Below are positions 24,927 through 33,336 of a stretch of 64,000 nt of DNA, in pieces; within the stretch, counting starts at the first letter, position 1; every line of letters starts with the position of its first letter. The stretch comes from G11 sp947167445 (lineage in GTDB: Bacteria > Bacillota > Clostridia > Lachnospirales > Lachnospiraceae): positions 16,929 through 80,928 of the forward strand of contig CAMVID010000015.1 in assembly GCA_947167445.1 (NCBI GenBank), read 5' to 3'. The translations under genes were made by a program, and so were the position numbers. The notes under the pieces are model-generated. The model made no database searches. It saw only the letters and a list, made by a program, of their open reading frames with translations, and was not told where the DNA came from.

Positions 24927-26741
24927 CTGAGGCAATTCCGGGGCCTCACCCGGCTGGAAATCACCGCTTGGAGGTTCTGGTGCCTCACCCGGCTGGAAAT
25001 CACCGCTTGGAGGTTCTGGTGCCTCGCCAGGCTGGAAATCCCCGCTGGGAGGTTCAGGTGCTCCGTTCTCGCTGAACTCGCGCTGGTCATCTCCGGCGCC
25101 TCTGCCCCCGCCTCCACCGTTCATGTGGCCCATGACTGAGGTATCAATTTCAGAAGCATCAATCAAAGAGGAAGAATCTTCTTTCTGGCCCTCATCGGTG
25201 GAAGGAATTGTTCCGGCAAGCTGACCGGAAATGCTCTTAGCCCGAAGCCCTATTACGTCATAAAGCATTTCCGCAGCGCTCTGATACTCTTCGTAAGTAT
25301 AGAAAGCTGTAGGATCCGTTTCAACCAGCGAGTCAATCTGACTCGTAATTCTTTCATAAACTTCATCAAAACGACCTCCGTTTATATATTCATCGACGAG
25401 CTGCCGCAGGTATTCGTGGTATCTCTCGAGGTATTCAGGGTTAGACAACAGCCCGTCGAAGAATTCAGTACTTGAAAAAGGTGTGTCAATCGGGTAGTTA
25501 ATCATTTCCGTGGCATCGGAGTCACCGCCCCCCATGCCGCCCCAGGAAAGATTGTAGTCCCAGGGAATGACATTAAGCTGCCCATCGTATTCATACAGAT
25601 AATAATTGTGGGCCATGTTGCCTGAAAGGCTGTCCAGGTTAACTGCAAATGTGTGCACTGCCATATACTTAAGGATGTTGTCCACATCCATATATTTCTC
25701 AAGATCATTGCCTTCGCTTATATTCTTAAGAGCCTTCACCACACGCTTGTGATCCTTGTCGCCGGATTCGGTTATGGCGCCGTCCCAGATAGTGGAGTAG
25801 CTGTCAAGCTCATCGTCTACGTAATTGAGGTCGGAGCCGCCGTTATCTCTCATGCCTCGCATGCCTTCGGACTTTTCGCCCATCTCCGGCATCCCTTCGG
25901 GTCGTTCCCCAGGCGTAAACTCACCCTGCCCAGGCATCTCGGTCATTCCCTCCGGCATTTCACCCATCTCCGGCATCTCAGGCATATTCTCCGGATCAAA
26001 CCCCTCCGGCATCTCACCCATCTCGGACATTCCCTCTGACATCTCCGGAGCACCATCCGGCCTTTCCGCCATACCTTCGGTCCTCTCGCCCCCCTTCTCA
26101 CTCATATCCATATTCTCAGGTTTATAAAGTTCCCCATCCTGAGTACCGTAGTTTCTGAGCATGAAGCTTTGCTCCACACCCTCCAAGGCAAGATAAACTC
26201 CCCAGTACTCGCCGTTCACATAAACCTCCGCATAGTTATATAAAGAAGCATCCGCCCCAAGGAATTGATACATATCGTAAACAATGGCTTCCTTCATGTT
26301 GGTGGCGTCCGCATAGTTGTTATTCAGAATCAGTTTGTCCAGGCCATAGCAGGTCTGGCCCTCCACATAATGGTCAAACTCAAGCTTTAAGCTGTACCTG
26401 TCGGTGTCCGGATCATTGGCAATATTTGTAAGGCTTGTGTTGCCCTTGGGTCTGATGGCCACATTTTTTACCGTAAGCCCGTTAATCTCCACGTCGCAGG
26501 TGTAGTATTCCTCCGAGAGGGCGTTCGATAGCATGTCCTCCCAGTCATCCTCATCAATGGAAATATTAACCTGCATCACTTCATCTGTGTCAAAAAGCTT
26601 GGTTTCGTACTCCATGGTTACCCCGGAGCCCCCCACCATGGCTTCAACCTTATCCTGAAAAACCACCGCAAGAAGGCAGGCGATAACAGTCAAAGACATT
26701 AGAATCACTATTATTTTCGAAATATGCTTGCTGCTAACCAT
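24909..26741 (-). CDS. CotH kinase family protein, membrane-anchored, with Met/Pro-rich insert and C-terminal repeats
   Basis: 610 residues. N-terminal signal anchor (IIVILMSLTVIACLLAVVF), then the CotH kinase fold: VAIRPKGNTS, EVYVNGEYWGVYLALEGVEQ, GELYKPEN, VIPWDYNLSWGG. CotH of Bacillus is an atypical protein kinase of spore coat proteins. Two odd parts stand out: an ~95-residue insert (about 207-302) rich in Met, Glu, Gly and Pro (MPEMGEMPEGMT-like units) inside the kinase fold, and a C-terminal tail with three 13-residue repeats. It is the last gene after VTC and DUF4956 genes, a set that recurs in Firmicutes surface loci. Targets unknown. Confidence 0.88.
   Translation of the reverse strand: MVSSKHISKIIVILMSLTVIACLLAVVFQDKVEAMVGGSGVTMEYETKLFDTDEVMQVNISIDEDDWEDMLSNALSEEYYTCDVEINGLTVKNVAIRPKGNTSLTNIANDPDTDRYSLKLEFDHYVEGQTCYGLDKLILNNNYADATNMKEAIVYDMYQFLGADASLYNYAEVYVNGEYWGVYLALEGVEQSFMLRNYGTQDGELYKPENMDMSEKGGERTEGMAERPDGAPEMSEGMSEMGEMPEGFDPENMPEMPEMGEMPEGMTEMPGQGEFTPGERPEGMPEMGEKSEGMRGMRDNGGSDLNYVDDELDSYSTIWDGAITESGDKDHKRVVKALKNISEGNDLEKYMDVDNILKYMAVHTFAVNLDSLSGNMAHNYYLYEYDGQLNVIPWDYNLSWGGMGGGDSDATEMINYPIDTPFSSTEFFDGLLSNPEYLERYHEYLRQLVDEYINGGRFDEVYERITSQIDSLVETDPTAFYTYEEYQSAAEMLYDVIGLRAKSISGQLAGTIPSTDEGQKEDSSSLIDASEIDTSVMGHMNGGGGGRGAGDDQREFSENGAPEPPSGDFQPGEAPEPPSGDFQPGEAPEPPSGDFQPGEAPELPQELPTT
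24943..25059 (-). repeat. Three tandem 39-bp repeats in the CotH C-terminus
   Basis: Units start at 24943, 24982 and 25021; the first two are nearly identical and the third slightly diverged. Each encodes the 13-residue unit PEPPSGDFQPGEA. Recent expansion is likely, and copy number may vary between strains. Confidence 0.9.
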
Positions 26742-26750
26742 AATTCCTCC

Positions 26751-27422
26751 TTATGACATGTACTCGCCGTTGTAGGTTACGAGAGTGGCTCCGGTTACGC
26801 CGTTAAGCTCACTTACGCGATTAACGAAGGTTGTTGCCGCATCTTTCACCCTGATTTCCGCAGTGAGCTCGATTCCTGAAGCTGTCACGGTTTTGGATTT
26901 CACGATGTGCTTGTTTACTGACTTTGCGATGATGTTCATGGCGTTTTCCTCGGCCTTTTCATCAGCGCAGTTAACAATTAAGATGTATGGCGCGTCGCCG
27001 AATTTCTTTTTGGCAAAAACCACAAGTATCGCCCCTATGATTACCGACCCGATAACCGCCAAAGGTATCATTCCGGCTCCGATGACGATGCCCACCGCAA
27101 GAGCCCAGAACAAAAATACAATTTCCATGGGCTCTTTAATTGCTGAACGGAATCTCACGATTGAAAGGGCACCGACCATACCAAGGGAAAGCACAACATT
27201 GGAAGTAACGGCCATAATAACAAGTGTTGTCACCAGAGAAAGTCCCACCAGCGACATGGCAAAACCTGTGGAATACATGATTCCCGAAAAGGTCTTCTTA
27301 TAAACAAGAAAAATGAAAAGCCCGAGAATCAAGGCAAAAGCCATGCCCACCAGAACGTCGACAGGCGAAAATTCTGTTACGCTCTCTAAGAAACTTGATT
27401 TGAAAATATTGCTGAATGTCAT
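26751..27422 (-). CDS. DUF4956 membrane protein
   Basis: 223 residues with four hydrophobic helices in the first ~140 residues and a soluble C-terminal domain. The segment LGMVGALSIVRFRSAIKEP is the conserved core of DUF4956. The family is consistently found next to VTC-domain and CotH proteins, as here (9 bp from CotH, 25 bp from VTC). Function not known; a membrane partner of the VTC-type enzyme is a guess. Confidence 0.88.
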   Translation of the reverse strand: MTFSNIFKSSFLESVTEFSPVDVLVGMAFALILGLFIFLVYKKTFSGIMYSTGFAMSLVGLSLVTTLVIMAVTSNVVLSLGMVGALSIVRFRSAIKEPMEIVFLFWALAVGIVIGAGMIPLAVIGSVIIGAILVVFAKKKFGDAPYILIVNCADEKAEENAMNIIAKSVNKHIVKSKTVTASGIELTAEIRVKDAATTFVNRVSELNGVTGATLVTYNGEYMS

Positions 27423-27447
27423 TTGTTTTTCCTCCTATAAATATGAA

Positions 27448-28140
27448 TTATCCGTATCTTCGGCATGCGCCGTATTTTGAAAAAGCCTGCTGTCTCGCCC
27501 CTTTGATCTGAATGAGGCTCTTAATGACTTCAGGGAGAAACGCGTCGTATTTTACCTCAAGAATCATGTCCGACGGGGTGTCCGTGGCACTTATGTCCGT
27601 GACCTCATCCGTCAGGAAATTCTGTGAATAAAGGCTTGTCCTTATGGCAAAATCGAAGGTCACTCGAACGTTGCCCGCCCTGTAAATGTATGGCTCCCTT
27701 ACGTAGGAAACCAGGACTCGGGGCTTCAGACGCTGATATTGCATCTTGGCGTAAAGCTCTCTAACCAGCTCTTCCTTGTGGCCTTTCATGAAATCCAGGT
27801 CGCCGTCAAGAATCCTTTGGCATTCTTCCTTGGTAATCCGCGCATCGTATTTGAGGCACAGGTTGTCGATTTTCATCTTTTTTTCAAGGGTTATAAATGA
27901 AAAATCATCGTTATAGTAACGGATTCGAAATTTCTCTCTCTTTTCGATTCCGTCAATCTTTTCTCTTAAGGCCTTGTCGTCGGAGTTGTCGAAGTAGATG
28001 CTTCTGATTTGATACAGCCCCGCGTCGTTGGTATGGGGATCTTTCTCCATCACCATCCCAAGGCGCCCTCGCATGGCCAGGTATTCCGAGTAGGAAATGC
28101 TGTATTTCAGTTCATGCCTGTAGTGCTTTTCCTGCTGCAT
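27448..28140 (-). CDS. VTC-domain (polyphosphate polymerase-like) protein
   Basis: 230 residues from the ATG at 28140, which has AAAGGAGA eight bases upstream; the longer frame to 28224 runs through the promoter. The fold begins HELKYSISYSEYLAMRGRL, with IRSIYFDNSDDKALREKIDG, EKFRIRYYNDD, TLEKKMKIDNLCLKYDARIT and MILEVKYDAFLP supplying the basic and acidic residues of the tunnel-fold active site shared with VTC4 polyphosphate polymerase. Polyphosphate synthesis is possible; some relatives may use other nucleotides. Confidence 0.85.
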   Translation of the reverse strand: MQQEKHYRHELKYSISYSEYLAMRGRLGMVMEKDPHTNDAGLYQIRSIYFDNSDDKALREKIDGIEKREKFRIRYYNDDFSFITLEKKMKIDNLCLKYDARITKEECQRILDGDLDFMKGHKEELVRELYAKMQYQRLKPRVLVSYVREPYIYRAGNVRVTFDFAIRTSLYSQNFLTDEVTDISATDTPSDMILEVKYDAFLPEVIKSLIQIKGARQQAFSKYGACRRYG

Positions 28141-28171
28141 TTGTCGTGTCTCCTTTCGTTTTATTGAGCTC

Positions 28172-28203
28172 ATTATGGCAGGGCAACCTGAAATGAACCT
28201 GAA
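28172..28203 (-). promoter_or_regulatory. Promoter of the VTC-DUF4956-CotH operon with OmpR-type direct repeats
   Basis: Two TTCAGGTT copies on the minus strand (28196-28203 and 28185-28192) are 11 bp apart, one helical turn. Seven bases after the nearer copy comes CATAAT (28172-28177) as a -10, with no good -35. This is the class of site used by OmpR/PhoB-type activators. The OmpR-type pair encoded at 28610-30537 is the obvious candidate. Confidence 0.6.
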
Positions 28204-28323
28204 GTGAGGAAAATTTATTTTCATCTATTTCGTGGGATTGCCTAAGAAGCCCGTTGGGAGCCTGATTTGAAGCTTGCTTTGGGGCGTAGAAATTGGTGAG
28301 GTTTGGGGCAAATGAAACGCCGA

Positions 28324-28608
28324 AATTGCCGACGACATAACAAAATCGCGATTTCTCACATTTGTTATGCTTTCGGAAACGTTATGTAAACCAAAACAAA
28401 CTAGAAAAGCGGATAATCAGGTGAAATCACCTGATTTATCCGCTTATTTTGCTTGATTTTGCCCTTTTTGTGGCTTCGGAAGCATAATAAATAAGCGATT
28501 TCGCGATTTCATTAGTGGGAATCGCAAAATCGCCTACTTATGTAAACCAGAACGGCCCAAAAAGGCGGATAAACCACGGACAAGCAAGAAATTATCCGCC
28601 AAATTGCG
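28324..28608. repeat. Long inverted repeat, right copy
   Basis: Reverse-complement partner of 24641-24926. The inner end starts AATTGCCGACGACATAAC; the outer end (CCAAATTGCGCC) abuts the stop codon of the histidine kinase at 28610, which reads TAGGCGCAATTTGG. The internal hairpin lies near 28411-28443. The pair encloses the CotH/DUF4956/VTC genes. Apart from this repeat, 28225-28609 holds no gene that I can see. Confidence 0.85.
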
Positions 28609-28609
28609 C

Positions 28610-29866
28610 CTAAATCTTCACCTTTATCGTCATTGTCTTGCCGCTGGGGCAGTTGGCGGTGATAGTACCGCCGTGGGTTTCGGCCACAGCCTTGGCAATG
28701 GCGAGGCCCACACCTGTGCCGCCGGTTTTGGTGCTTCTGGCGCCATCCGGCCTGTAGAAACGATCAAAGAGCCGCTCCGTATCCGGCGGCACCTCATAAT
28801 CGCAGGTGTTAAAAACCTCCACGTAGGCCCTGTTTCTCTTCTTATATATGCCGACTCTGATATCCCCCGAAGCATCCGAGTAGCGGATGGCGTTGTCAAG
28901 AAGCACCGACAGCATCTGCTGCACAGCAGCCTTTTCTCCCACCATCATCACATCATCTTCAATATCAATACTAAAATTCTTCCCTGCAGCCTTGGCCTGG
29001 GTCTTATAAACATCCACAATCTCCCAAGCCGCATTGCTCAAAGAAAACTTCTCCTTATTTGGAAGCGGAATCTCCTCATCAAGCCTTGATAAAGTCACCA
29101 GCTCGCTAACAAGCTTGCTCATTCGACCGGTCTGCTTCCTGATATTCCCCACCCATTCGCTCTCGCCGCTCTCCATCTCCAAAACGTCAAGGCTTGTGGA
29201 AATGGAAGTCAAAGGCGTCTTAAGTTCGTGGCTTGCATCGGTAATAAACTGCTTCTGCCTCTCGATATTTGCGGCGTAGGGTTTAATTGCCCTTCTCGAC
29301 AGAATCACCACAAGAATAAATACAACAATGAGGCTGACTCCCGAAATTCCTAGGGTCATCAAAAGAAGTGCCTGCATGCTCTGTCTCTCACGAAGGGTGT
29401 TAAGGAAGGCAACCACCGTGTCTCCGTCCCTGGTGGCCCTTACGTATCTGTACTCGCCGAGATACCCGTGTTCTTTCCCGGAGTCAAAGGCCTTCTGTCC
29501 GTACTCCTTGGCCTGTTCCTCGTCGATTGATGCTATGAAGTCGGTAAAAACAGAATAAGCCTCTCCACTCTCATCAAACCTTACGATAAAGAATCTTGTC
29601 ATGTAGTTTAACTCTTTATCAGGCAACTCCATAAATGGACGAGCTTCCTGGGGGCCGACAGCTTCGGGGGGCTCACTCTTATCCCCGGCACCTCTTGGTC
29701 CCATTGGGCCTCTTTCATATTTTAATACTGCCTCAAGAGTGTTATCCGCTCTGCTTGTGACCATTACGTAATTGACCACATTAACCAAAACTGCAATGGT
29801 CAAAATTACTGCGAAGAAAGCCACCATGGCAGCCAGAATAACCCGATGTCTCATCCGTCTTATCAT
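28610..29866 (-). CDS. Sensor histidine kinase
   Basis: 418 residues. Two membrane helices (about 12-34 and 168-190) bracket an extracytoplasmic sensor of ~130 residues. HisKA motif FITDASHELKTPLTSISTSL, then HATPase_c motifs (LLDNAIRYSDASG, FDRFYRPDGARSTKTGGTGV). Overlaps the upstream response regulator gene by four bases. Ends at a TAG lying exactly at the edge of the right long inverted repeat. Confidence 0.92.
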   Translation of the reverse strand: MIRRMRHRVILAAMVAFFAVILTIAVLVNVVNYVMVTSRADNTLEAVLKYERGPMGPRGAGDKSEPPEAVGPQEARPFMELPDKELNYMTRFFIVRFDESGEAYSVFTDFIASIDEEQAKEYGQKAFDSGKEHGYLGEYRYVRATRDGDTVVAFLNTLRERQSMQALLLMTLGISGVSLIVVFILVVILSRRAIKPYAANIERQKQFITDASHELKTPLTSISTSLDVLEMESGESEWVGNIRKQTGRMSKLVSELVTLSRLDEEIPLPNKEKFSLSNAAWEIVDVYKTQAKAAGKNFSIDIEDDVMMVGEKAAVQQMLSVLLDNAIRYSDASGDIRVGIYKKRNRAYVEVFNTCDYEVPPDTERLFDRFYRPDGARSTKTGGTGVGLAIAKAVAETHGGTITANCPSGKTMTIKVKI

Positions 29867-30537
29867 GAGATCACCTCCAATGCATAGCCGGCGCCACGCA
29901 TGGTTTTGATTTCAACATTGGCACCGATACTTCTAAGTTTCTTCCTGACAAATCCTATATGTGTCCACACGACATCTATGTCAGATTCAGTGTCATATCC
30001 CCAGATCTTCTCCATCAGATGCTCTGTGGAGAAAACATGACCCGGGTGTCCCATAAACAATTCCATAAGCTGAAATTCCTTATTGGCAAGTTTAACACTG
30101 CCTCCCGCAGCAGACATTTCAAAACGATTGGCATCGAGAGTCACATTGCCGATTGTGTTGACTGAGTTGGTATATGACTCACTGCGTCTTCCCAGTGCCT
30201 TGACTCTGGCAATAAGTTCGGAGGTAGCGAAGGGTTTTGGCAGATAATCATCCGCCCCTGCGTCAAGACCTGCTACCCTGTCTTCTATTTCAGCTTTGGA
30301 TGTGAGAAGCATGACCGGAACGGTCAAGTGATTGTTTCGAATAAGTGAAAGAACCTCAAGCCCGCTTTTCCCGGGCATCATAATATCAAGCACGATTACC
30401 TCGTAGGTTCCTGCCTCGATGTAATCCCACGCGTCATTACCATTGTGAACAATGTCTACGGAGCATCCCGCTTTTTCCAAAAGCACCTTAAGGGCCTTGG
30501 CGGTTGCCACCTCGTCCTCTGCAATTAGTACACGCAT
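29863..30537 (-). CDS. OmpR-family response regulator
   Basis: 224 residues: receiver domain (VLIAEDEVATAKALKVLLEK, Asp in VIVLDIMMPGKSG, Lys in DYLPKPF) and a winged-helix output domain (LANKEFQLMELFMGHPGHVF, WTHIGFVRKKLRSIG). Paired with the overlapping kinase gene. Probable regulator of the CotH/VTC operon through the repeats at 28185-28203 (inference). Confidence 0.92.
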   Translation of the reverse strand: MRVLIAEDEVATAKALKVLLEKAGCSVDIVHNGNDAWDYIEAGTYEVIVLDIMMPGKSGLEVLSLIRNNHLTVPVMLLTSKAEIEDRVAGLDAGADDYLPKPFATSELIARVKALGRRSESYTNSVNTIGNVTLDANRFEMSAAGGSVKLANKEFQLMELFMGHPGHVFSTEHLMEKIWGYDTESDIDVVWTHIGFVRKKLRSIGANVEIKTMRGAGYALEVIS

Positions 30538-30563
30538 CTTCCAACCTCCGGGGTGTGCACATA

Positions 30564-30743
30564 CTACCCTACAACCGGAAACACAATGAATTTAAAGATA
30601 GTTGCAAATACAATAAGAAAAGCCAGCAAAGCTAAAAGATTGACCTTCCGGGGCGCATTGGTGGCCTTCAGCTTCTTCACTATGATAATGTAGGAAACCA
30701 CTTCCACTATCAAAAGAACGGACCAAAAAATAATCTGAGTCAT
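30564..30743 (-). CDS. Small membrane protein (59 aa)
   Basis: ATG at 30743 has GGGAGGATTGGT immediately upstream and the frame ends with TAG at 30564. The peptide opens MTQIIFWSVLLIVEVVSYII, has a basic loop (VKKLKATNAPRKVN) and a second helix (LLALLAFLIVFATIFKFIVF). It lies 21 bp after the YitT gene and 26 bp before the response regulator. Two-helix hairpin; function unknown. Confidence 0.75.
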   Translation of the reverse strand: MTQIIFWSVLLIVEVVSYIIIVKKLKATNAPRKVNLLALLAFLIVFATIFKFIVFPVVG

Positions 30744-30764
30744 ACCAATCCTCCCGTTGGGACA

Positions 30765-31601
30765 TTATCGTAATATCTCGTCGATTGTGGTAACCGTACT
30801 GAAGGTTCCCTTATTACGCGAGATTATTTCCTTCATCTTGGAAAGTTCGAAATAGTTAATATAGCAGATGAGCGTCTTGTTCTCGCCGCTTATGGCCCCG
30901 TAGGAATCCATCATTGTGCAGGTCTTGTTAAGCTCTGACTTAATGGCCTTCACCAGTTCATCAGGCTCCTTGGTAATAATGGTGACCTGTTTGATAGCCT
31001 CGAAGTGATCCGTAAAGTGATCGATTATAGCCGTGGCAATAACATAAACCAAAAGGCTTAAAAGCGCCGAATTTCTGTTGATTAAAAGGAAAGCTGCAAT
31101 ATAGACACAGGCATTAAAGCCTATGAGAAGATAAGACATACTGAAGTTCTTGCCTGTCTTATCGGAAATCTTCTTAATGACTATGTTGGCAAAAATCTCC
31201 GACCCGTCGATACAGCCGTCATGTCTTAGAATCAGTGCAAGACCCAGGCCAAGAATTGCTCCGCCAAAAACCACCGCAAGGAAATGCTCTGTGTTGATTT
31301 CAAAGGAAACCTCTTCAAAAACTTCAAGTCCCACTGTATATACCAGGGACCCCAAAGCCGCCTTGATTCCGAATCTTTTGCCAAGAATAATAAAGCCGAA
31401 AATCAGGAATGGAAGAAAAATAAAGAACACACAAAGAGACAGGTTAAAACCTGTCAGTTTGCTTACGATAATGGCTATGCCCGCGGTGCCGTAGTCGATT
31501 GCATCATTTGGAATAAGAATGCAGGCAACCGAAAAGCTGGCCAAAAGAGCTCCAACCACTATCAGTACATATGACATGAAATTGCTTAATTTCTTGTTCA
31601 T
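30765..31601 (-). CDS. YitT-family membrane protein (DUF161/DUF2179)
   Basis: 278 residues. Five or six hydrophobic helices (about 10-200) with the family hallmarks DYGTAGIAIIVSKLTG and RHDGCIDGSEIFANIV, then a C-terminal DUF2179 domain (VTIITKEPDELVKAI ... RNKGTFSTVTTIDEIL). Function of the family is not settled. It starts two bases after the stop of the FAD oxidoreductase gene. Confidence 0.88.
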   Translation of the reverse strand: MNKKLSNFMSYVLIVVGALLASFSVACILIPNDAIDYGTAGIAIIVSKLTGFNLSLCVFFIFLPFLIFGFIILGKRFGIKAALGSLVYTVGLEVFEEVSFEINTEHFLAVVFGGAILGLGLALILRHDGCIDGSEIFANIVIKKISDKTGKNFSMSYLLIGFNACVYIAAFLLINRNSALLSLLVYVIATAIIDHFTDHFEAIKQVTIITKEPDELVKAIKSELNKTCTMMDSYGAISGENKTLICYINYFELSKMKEIISRNKGTFSTVTTIDEILR

Positions 31602-31603
31602 AC

Positions 31604-33202
31604 TCAGTCTACTTCAAGTTCCTCCGAATCCTCTTCCTTGGACTCGTGATACTCCTCTTCAGTATTTACAGACCAGATGGCGTCCTTATTGGTGCTGCCG
31701 GACAAAATTGCCTTAACAGTCTCAAAGGAAGTAACCATTGAATGGTCGATATTATTGTATCTGTGCTGGCCGTTACGACCTACGCAGTAGAGATTTTCGA
31801 TTTTCTTAAGATAGGAAACCAGAGTATCGATTTCATCATAGGTGTCAAAGTAAGCAGGATATGCCTTCTTAACCTTCTCCATGTGGTAATCAATAACTTC
31901 GTCGGCTGAGTCGATAAGGCCGAGTTTTACCATCTCATCGATACCAAGCTTAGCGAACTCATCCTCGGTCATGTTCCAGTACTCATCGCCCTCGTTTACG
32001 AAGTACTCAAGGCCGATCCAAACCGTATTCTCCAGATCCTTAATCATATAAGGAGACCAGTTGTTGTAAATCTGGAAACGTCCCAGCTTAACGCGACGGT
32101 CCTGAACATATACCCAGTTGTCGGGAACGATATTTCCCATGGTCTTGATGTCCGTCTTATTGACAAGCTTAAGCTTGGGAATAAGCACGCCCAAAGTCAT
32201 GTAATCACGATAGGGAAGGCCTGCCGCAATCTCTGCTTCCTTAGCGGGAACATCGTTCATTCCTGCCACAAGGTCCTTTACAGGCATGGAAGAAACGATA
32301 TAATCTCCTTCCACTGTAACCTCTTCACCGGTATTCATGTCTTTATAAACAAGAGATGTAAGTTTCTCAACTCCACCCTCAGTTACCTTGTTTACGCGAA
32401 CTACCTTGGCGTTCTTGACAATCTTGCCCCCAAGTCTTACCACCTCGGAAGCGGTAACGTCCCAAAGCTGGCCGGGACCTAACTTTGGATATTTGAATTC
32501 CTCAATAAGTGAGGTGTTTACCTTACGATTCTTAACCTTAAAGAGTCTTCCGAAGAAGTCCTTGATAATGCCGAAAATGGACAAACCCTTGGTTCTCTGA
32601 GCCCCCCAGGAAGCATCAATCTCGGAAGGATGTCTGCCCCAAAGGTTCTCGGTATAATACTCGAAGAACATTCCGTAAAGCTTCTTGCCGAAGCTGTTAA
32701 TATAGAAGTTCTCAAGGTTGGTAACCGGGCGCTTATGGAAAACGCTGGCAAGATATGAAAAACCAACCTTCATGGTGGTTAAAAATCCAAAGTTCTTAAA
32801 AGTCTCAGGCTTAAGTGAAATGGGATAGTCATAGAACTTGTTGTCAAAGAGAATTCTGGAAACTCTGTGACGGGTAAGCATAACCCTGTCTTCCTTCTCA
32901 GGATCGGGGCCTGTCTTTGCCACGTGGCTCTCTCTGCCAAGAACAATGTCATCGTATGACTTGGACCCCTGCATGGGAAGCATCTCGTCCCACCATGCAT
33001 TAACCTCAGGAATCTTACTAAAGAACCTGTGGCCACCCATGTCCATACGGTTTCCTTTATATTCTACGGTCTTGGAGATTCCGCCGAATTGCTCCGTCTC
33101 CTCAAAGACCGTAACTTCAATGTCGCTGCCCTTCTTAAGAAGTTCATACGCCGCTGTAAGTCCCGCAGGGCCTGCACCGATAATCAAAGCTTTTTTGCTC
33201 AT
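31604..33202 (-). CDS. NAD(P)/FAD-dependent oxidoreductase (amine oxidase/protoporphyrinogen oxidase-like)
   Basis: 532 residues. N-terminal Rossmann dinucleotide motif (ALIIGAGPAGLTAAYELLKK), then FEETEQFGGISKTVEYKGNR and MDMGGHRFFSK, typical of flavin amine-oxidase and UDP-galactopyranose-mutase-like proteins. C-terminal FAD contact in NLYCVGRNGQHRYNNIDHSM. The C-terminal tail is acidic. Likely a soluble flavoenzyme acting on a sugar nucleotide or lipid-linked substrate; exact reaction not predictable. Divergent from the hybrid kinase gene, sharing an 85-bp promoter region. Confidence 0.8.
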   Translation of the reverse strand: MSKKALIIGAGPAGLTAAYELLKKGSDIEVTVFEETEQFGGISKTVEYKGNRMDMGGHRFFSKIPEVNAWWDEMLPMQGSKSYDDIVLGRESHVAKTGPDPEKEDRVMLTRHRVSRILFDNKFYDYPISLKPETFKNFGFLTTMKVGFSYLASVFHKRPVTNLENFYINSFGKKLYGMFFEYYTENLWGRHPSEIDASWGAQRTKGLSIFGIIKDFFGRLFKVKNRKVNTSLIEEFKYPKLGPGQLWDVTASEVVRLGGKIVKNAKVVRVNKVTEGGVEKLTSLVYKDMNTGEEVTVEGDYIVSSMPVKDLVAGMNDVPAKEAEIAAGLPYRDYMTLGVLIPKLKLVNKTDIKTMGNIVPDNWVYVQDRRVKLGRFQIYNNWSPYMIKDLENTVWIGLEYFVNEGDEYWNMTEDEFAKLGIDEMVKLGLIDSADEVIDYHMEKVKKAYPAYFDTYDEIDTLVSYLKKIENLYCVGRNGQHRYNNIDHSMVTSFETVKAILSGSTNKDAIWSVNTEEEYHESKEEDSEELEVD

Positions 33203-33239
33203 TACAAATCCCCTAAAAAAAGAAATTTCAATCCTATTA

Positions 33240-33269
33240 ATTATATACGGCGCATTGCATCATAGTCAA
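33240..33269 (-). promoter_or_regulatory. Promoter of the FAD oxidoreductase-YitT transcript
   Basis: Minus-strand TTGACT (33264-33269), 18 bp, TATAAT (33240-33245). Confidence 0.7.
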
Positions 33270-33291
33270 ATAGATAAACTTCCGTTTTTTG

Positions 33292-33300
33292 TGTTATAAT
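33292..33300 (+). promoter_or_regulatory. Extended -10 promoter of the hybrid kinase
   Basis: TGTTATAAT (TGnTATAAT) with no good -35. The start near 33307 lies downstream of the first in-frame ATG at 33289, which rules that start out. Confidence 0.65.
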
Positions 33301-33336
33301 ACATTTCATAGGGTAAGTTCAGACTCGGAGAAAACA

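Noticed and set aside
24943..25059. CRISPR-like tandem repeats
   Set aside because: The 39-bp units are contiguous, in frame and encode a 13-residue protein repeat.
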